From a bacterium (lineage in GTDB: Bacteria; Zhuqueibacterota; Zhuqueibacteria; Residuimicrobiales; Residuimicrobiaceae), in NCBI GenBank assembly GCA_029565685.1, contig JAKQNR010000022.1, positions 310,001-374,000 on the forward strand: a DNA stretch of 64,000 bases, given 5' to 3'. The position numbers and the translations under genes were made by a program. The notes beneath the pieces were generated by a model. That model was given only the letters and a program-made list of their open reading frames with translations, was not told where the DNA came from and made no database searches. Positions 59,823 through 64,000 of this stretch are shown piece by piece; position 1 is the stretch's first letter; the number at the start of each line of letters is the position of its first letter.

Positions 59823-62800
59823 ATGTCAAGGATGAAATGGTTGTATCTGGTTCCGCTCCTGCCGGTTCTGCTTTTCGCCGAACAGGGCCGGGAGAAAGAT
59901 TCGGGCGACAAAGCGCCGACGAGCTATTTGAGCACTCGCGGATATTCGCCCGCATTTCTGCGCAAAGCGCTCGACGGCCTGGGGTGGTCAAAATATATTC
60001 GCTACGCCAAACACGACGGCAATCTGGTGGTCACCGGCATGGTCAATCAAGGACAGATGGCCTCTGGGTACACCAGCGGAGGGCTGGCCGGCATGAGATG
60101 GCCCAAGGGAGCGAATGAGAGCAGCTATGGATATGTTTTCGTCTATTACGTGGCCGGGGAAGTCACAGACAGCCGCGGCAATCTTATTCATATCGTTTCC
60201 GATCGATTCAACCGCAATTCGGTAGAGATGTCTCAGGACGGATCGCACAATTACCATTTTATGCCGCTGCCGCGCTATTATAATAATCACCACCCGCAGT
60301 CGGCGGATTGGGACATCGGCGGCATCACCGAGGATGTGGGGCTCGATGGCGTGCCCAACACTCATGATTCAGGCGAAGGGGATGGCAAGCTTCAACCAGT
60401 GGAGGATTTTAACGCCAACGGAGTGCTCGATCTGAGCATGATCAACGAAGTGGAGTGGTTTGCCATGAGCCATCGAAAGGAGACCTGGCCGGCCGATTGG
60501 CCGCCGCAAAGCTATGCCGGCGATTGGCGGACACTCGGCGTGAACGACCATGATCTGGGACCCTGTGCCGGCAAGTGGAACGGCGAGTATGGCTATTATG
60601 TCCGCGCCGATCAAGAGTCGTATTATATTATGGACGATCACGAAAACGACGAGTTTGAATATTATCCTGAACAGCTGCCAGGCAGCGATCAGCCGGACAC
60701 CAGATCCTGGCCTCATGGCCGACGTGGATTGGGGGTTTCGGTTAAAGTTCGCAACTATCAATGGAACGCTCGATTAGCAGAGGATATTCTACTCTCACTG
60801 TATGATGTGACCAATTATGGCCGCCGCATAGACAAGTCGGTCATCGGCATGTATTGCGACATCGACATCGGCGGTCATGGCGCGGATGTCGCTCAATTCG
60901 ACAAAGTCGATGACATCACCTATGTCTGGGACGGCAAGGAGACCTGGCGTTATGCGCATGAGCCGCCCACCGGCTATTTCGGCTACGCCTTCCTGGAAAG
61001 CCCGGGGCTGCCGGCTGACGGTCTTGATAACGATGAAGACGGCATGGTGGATGAGAGCCAGTATGACAAAATCGACAATGATAAGGATTGGAAGCCTTGG
61101 CAGGATTCCAATTCGGATGGGCGGTGGAATAATGAGGATGTCAATTACAACGGGGTACTGGACCCGGGAGAAGATTTAAACGCCAATGGAATTCTGGACT
61201 GGGAGCCGGTGCATTCGGATGTCGGTTCTGACGGTATCGGGCCGGATCAAGACGATTGGCCGGGGCCGGACAGCGACGGCAGCGAATGCAACGCTGCTCC
61301 GGATTGGGGAGAGCCGAACTTTGACTATACAGACAATGATGAGAGCGATCAGGTGGGTCTGACCTCCTGGTATCTCAAGTCTGTGGACAGCCGCATGGGC
61401 GATGACGAGGCGTTCTGGCATATTGAGCTGAGGCCGGGCACTTTTGAGACTCAACCAGGCTATGAAGGCGATATGGCCTTCACCTACGGCTGCGGCTACG
61501 TGCCCTTGGAATCCGGCAGAGAGGGAACGCAACGTTATGCCATCGCCTGTCTTTTTGGCAATGATTTCGACGATATTCTGCGCAATAAGCGGACGATGCA
61601 AAAAATCTATGATTCGGATTACAATTTCACTAAACCGCCGCGCAAGCCCAACCTCGCCGCAATGCCCGGAGACCGCCGCGTGGTTTTGCTCTGGGATGAC
61701 CGAGCCGAGCTGTCCAAGGATCCGATCTACGGGCTTGATTTTGCAGGATACAAGATCTATAAAAGCACGGATCCCGCCTTTTCCGATATCAAAACCATCT
61801 GTGATGCCTTTAACAATCCTTTGCTCTATGCTCCGGTTGCACAATTCGATGTGATAGACGGATTGGTTGGACCTCATCCGATTACTCTGGGCCGTGAAGG
61901 GGGGCCGCAGAGCGATCTGGGCATTGCCATGGATATGGGATCAGACACCGGCCTGAAACATTTTTGGGTGGACACCACGGTGACCAACGGTCGCACTTAT
62001 TACTATGCGGTGGTGGCCTATGATCGCGGCTATGATCAAGATTTTTATGAGCGCGGCCTAAGCGATCGGCCCAATTTGCTCTCCATTTCGCCCACCGAGT
62101 GCTCCTTCACCATTCAGACCGATGAGATCGGCCGGACCATTTCGTTTGATCCAAATTGCGTCGCTGCCATTCCGCAGGAGGCGGCCGCCGGTTACGTGGC
62201 GCCCACGCCCGTTGCCGGCGTCGAACATATCAGCGGTTATGGCTCAGGACTCATCGATCTCAAAGTGGTGATTCCTTCCGCAGTTCAAACCGGTCACACC
62301 TATCAACTCTCTTTTACCGATGACGGGTCTCTGCAAACTCTCAACGGAACGGACGAGGACTATTACACCGGCCTGACTCGGGGCATCCGTTTTATCGATC
62401 TTACGGATTCCGATACGCTGCTGACCTCTGATATGGAGTTTTCCGCTGCTGCATTGGCGGATCGGCTCTTTGCAGGCCTGGCCATAGAGATCGCCAACTC
62501 GAACGATATCTCGCTGACCCGGGCTGAATGGCTGAACAGCTCGACCAATCTGCAAGCGACTATGAACAGCTCAGGAGGCAAAGCGGTTCCGCGGGATTAT
62601 GAGGTGCGCATTATGGATGTAGGGGCAGACACTTCCATGGGCAATATGGCGGTCACCAATTTTCAGATCTGGGATGTCACCGATTCCGCCCATCCTTTTC
62701 GCGTCCGTTACCGCACTACGCTCAACCGGAACGAGCCGGATTCGCTTAAAAGCAAATTGAGCGCCGGGGACGACCTGTGGATTTATATTAAAAAGTCCGT

Positions 62801-63326
62801 CTCCGCTACAGGGGAAGTAAGTTACACCCAGCGCGCGTGGCACCTGTTTGTGGTCATGCCGCCGGAGGCGCCTGTCGGCACGCAGCAGATCGTGCCGCAA
62901 AAAGGCGCTGTGTTGCGTCTTACCACCAACAAGCCTTTCGATCGCCGGGATGTCTTTGAATTCACCATGGCCGGCAATGAAGTAAACGCTCAGGTCGCCC
63001 GCAACGAGTTGGACGACATCTGCGTAGTCCCGAATCCCTATATCGCCACCAGCACTCTGGAGCGCAAAATTATCAACCGGGATATCGGCAGAGGGGACCG
63101 GCGCATCGATTTCGTCCATCTGCCGGCTGAATGCACGATCAGCATTTATACCGTATCCGGTCGTCTGGTGCGGACTATCCATCATTCCTCCGCTATTGAT
63201 AAAGGGCGCGAAATCTGGGATTTGCGCACGAAAGATGGACTCGAAATTGCATCCGGATACTATTTTTATTACGTCGATGCGCCCGGTATCGGCGGCAAAA
63301 AAGGTAAATTTGCGGTCATCAAATGA
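59823..63326 (+). CDS. Giant secreted protein with acidic repeats (2)
   Basis: 1167 residues. ATG 59823 lies 5 nt after AGGAGAG and gives MSRMKWLYLVPLLPVLLFA, a signal peptide. Homologue of 48769: GLDNDEDGMVDESQYD, MQKIYDSDYNFTKPPRKPNL, GDRRVVLLWDDRAELSKDPI and FAGYKIYKSTDPAF. The acidic repeat DNDKDWKPWQDSNSDGRWNN and DVGSDGIGPDQDDWPGPDSD look calcium-binding. The C-terminus (ICVVPNPYIATSTLERK, SGYYFYYVDAPGIGGKKGKF) again resembles a sorting domain. Its N-terminus (SKYIRYAKHDGNLVVTGMV, WPKGANESSYGYVFVYYVAG) is shared closely with the partial gene at 63347. A function cannot be given. Confidence 0.72.
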   Translation: MSRMKWLYLVPLLPVLLFAEQGREKDSGDKAPTSYLSTRGYSPAFLRKALDGLGWSKYIRYAKHDGNLVVTGMVNQGQMASGYTSGGLAGMRWPKGANESSYGYVFVYYVAGEVTDSRGNLIHIVSDRFNRNSVEMSQDGSHNYHFMPLPRYYNNHHPQSADWDIGGITEDVGLDGVPNTHDSGEGDGKLQPVEDFNANGVLDLSMINEVEWFAMSHRKETWPADWPPQSYAGDWRTLGVNDHDLGPCAGKWNGEYGYYVRADQESYYIMDDHENDEFEYYPEQLPGSDQPDTRSWPHGRRGLGVSVKVRNYQWNARLAEDILLSLYDVTNYGRRIDKSVIGMYCDIDIGGHGADVAQFDKVDDITYVWDGKETWRYAHEPPTGYFGYAFLESPGLPADGLDNDEDGMVDESQYDKIDNDKDWKPWQDSNSDGRWNNEDVNYNGVLDPGEDLNANGILDWEPVHSDVGSDGIGPDQDDWPGPDSDGSECNAAPDWGEPNFDYTDNDESDQVGLTSWYLKSVDSRMGDDEAFWHIELRPGTFETQPGYEGDMAFTYGCGYVPLESGREGTQRYAIACLFGNDFDDILRNKRTMQKIYDSDYNFTKPPRKPNLAAMPGDRRVVLLWDDRAELSKDPIYGLDFAGYKIYKSTDPAFSDIKTICDAFNNPLLYAPVAQFDVIDGLVGPHPITLGREGGPQSDLGIAMDMGSDTGLKHFWVDTTVTNGRTYYYAVVAYDRGYDQDFYERGLSDRPNLLSISPTECSFTIQTDEIGRTISFDPNCVAAIPQEAAAGYVAPTPVAGVEHISGYGSGLIDLKVVIPSAVQTGHTYQLSFTDDGSLQTLNGTDEDYYTGLTRGIRFIDLTDSDTLLTSDMEFSAAALADRLFAGLAIEIANSNDISLTRAEWLNSSTNLQATMNSSGGKAVPRDYEVRIMDVGADTSMGNMAVTNFQIWDVTDSAHPFRVRYRTTLNRNEPDSLKSKLSAGDDLWIYIKKSVSATGEVSYTQRAWHLFVVMPPEAPVGTQQIVPQKGAVLRLTTNKPFDRRDVFEFTMAGNEVNAQVARNELDDICVVPNPYIATSTLERKIINRDIGRGDRRIDFVHLPAECTISIYTVSGRLVRTIHHSSAIDKGREIWDLRTKDGLEIASGYYFYYVDAPGIGGKKGKFAVIK

Positions 63327-63346
63327 ACCCGATGAAAGAATGATGC

Positions 63347-64000
63347 ATGCAACGAAAATCAATGCACAACTTCGTTTTACTTTTACTCCTTCTCAGCCGT
63401 ATCTTCGCTGCGGAAAAGGATGCTGATAAAAAATACAATTCATCGATGGAAAGCCTTTCGGGATATTCGAACAGCAGAGCCTACGCGCCATTATCAAAAC
63501 TCTCGGCCAAGGTGGGTTGGTCAAAATATATCCGATTTGCCAAGCACGACGGCAATCTGGTCGAAGCAGGTTTTATCAACCAAGGCCAGCTCGCCAACGG
63601 CTATCAAGGCGGCTTTTGCGGCATGAATTGGCCTAAGGGAGCGGATCAGCGACCCTATGGGTATGCCTTTGTCTATTATGTCGCCGGCGAGGTTAAGGAC
63701 AAATATGGCCGCACCATCCATATTGTCTCTGATCGTTTCAATCGTACCGGCTTGTTGGAAATCTCTCCGGATCAATCGCACCATTACCATTTTATGCCTC
63801 TGCCGCGTTACTATAACAACCACCACCCCAGTTCCGCGGACTGGGACATGGGCGGCATAAGCGAAGATGTGGGGGTGGATGGCTTGCCCGATACGCACGA
63901 CGTCGGCGAGGGGGACGGCGTTCTGCAGAGCGCAGAGGATTTCAATAAAAACGGCATTTTGGATTTAAGCATGCTCAATGAGGCCGAGTGGTCGGCCATG
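63347..64000 (+). CDS. Giant secreted protein (3), N-terminal part, runs off right edge
   Basis: An open frame of 218 codons with no stop before the window end. ATG 63347 gives MQRKSMHNFVLLLLLLSRIF with a good signal peptide; a closer ATG (63362) would lose the positive N-terminal residues. The mature start VGWSKYIRFAKHDGNLVEAG, FVYYVAGEVKDKYGRTIHIV, HYHFMPLPRYYNNHHPSSAD and DWDMGGISEDVGVDGLPDTH repeats the N-terminus of the protein at 59823 almost word for word. It starts 21 bp after that gene's stop, so this is a tandem duplicate. The stop and C-terminus are outside the window. Confidence 0.85.
   Translation, partial: MQRKSMHNFVLLLLLLSRIFAAEKDADKKYNSSMESLSGYSNSRAYAPLSKLSAKVGWSKYIRFAKHDGNLVEAGFINQGQLANGYQGGFCGMNWPKGADQRPYGYAFVYYVAGEVKDKYGRTIHIVSDRFNRTGLLEISPDQSHHYHFMPLPRYYNNHHPSSADWDMGGISEDVGVDGLPDTHDVGEGDGVLQSAEDFNKNGILDLSMLNEAEWSAM

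Noticed and set aside
1..64000. tRNA, rRNA, CRISPR, insertion sequences, prophage
   Set aside because: No cloverleaf-like, repeat-spacer, transposase or phage structural signatures were found on reading; a tool search could still find something small.

Overview
The window looks like chromosomal DNA from an uncultured, Gram-negative member of the FCB superphylum (a KSB1/Calditrichota-like lineage is my best guess). Reasons: many signal peptides and lipoboxes, TonB-dependent receptors with carboxypeptidase-D-like N-terminal domains, a PorV/PorQ-type outer membrane protein, C-terminal type IX (por) sorting domains with the YPNPFNP motif, a beta-propeller sensor, and GH106 enzymes. The phylum assignment is inference. 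No rRNA, tRNA, CRISPR array, insertion sequence or prophage was seen.

Region 1 (1-8222, minus strand): the N-terminal part of a periplasmic beta-propeller sensor that runs off the left edge, a GH106-like lipoprotein, a DEAD-box RNA helicase and a GT-C type membrane glycosyltransferase.

Region 2 (8401-35080, plus strand): an L-rhamnose/rhamnoside island. A URO-D-like protein and L-rhamnose isomerase lead into a bacterial microcompartment (BMC) locus: three pentameric BMC-P proteins, an RpiB-like protein with a putative encapsulation helix, a PduS-like Fe-S flavoprotein, a PduT-like BMC-T with the conserved pore cysteine, PduL, one BMC-H, a class II aldolase with a C-terminal encapsulation-like helix, and rhamnulokinase. 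Then come enzymes for releasing rhamnose from pectin-like or other rhamnosides (GH88, GH99-like, GH106, and a large unclassified secreted protein), a RapA-like helicase, a LacI regulator, a GDPD lipoprotein, the rhamnose permease RhaT, mutarotase RhaM and an arabinose/fucose-isomerase-fold protein. Rhamnose would be imported, isomerised, phosphorylated and cleaved to DHAP and L-lactaldehyde, with the aldehyde handled in the BMC. No CoA-acylating aldehyde dehydrogenase is encoded in the window.

Region 3 (35149-45971): an inositol-type regulon. Two paralogous AraR-type regulators (GntR DNA-binding plus LacI-like sensor) bracket a complete set resembling the Thermotoga maritima myo-inositol route: IolG, IolM, IolN, IolO and a further zinc dehydrogenase. 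A ribose-type ABC permease and binding protein without an ATPase, and a methyltransferase, are divergent from the second regulator. I found three matching operator-like palindromes (TTGT-N4-ACAA type), each overlapping a -10 element.

Region 4 (46062-64000): an outer-membrane/secretion island: TonB receptor, giant secreted protein with acidic repeats, PorV-like protein, parvulin-type lipoprotein, FG-GAP-like protein with a sorting domain, second TonB receptor, second giant secreted protein and the start of a third. The FG-GAP-like gene has an unusual leader carrying two perfect 12-nt complements of the 16S rRNA tail, and an internal shift in codon style.
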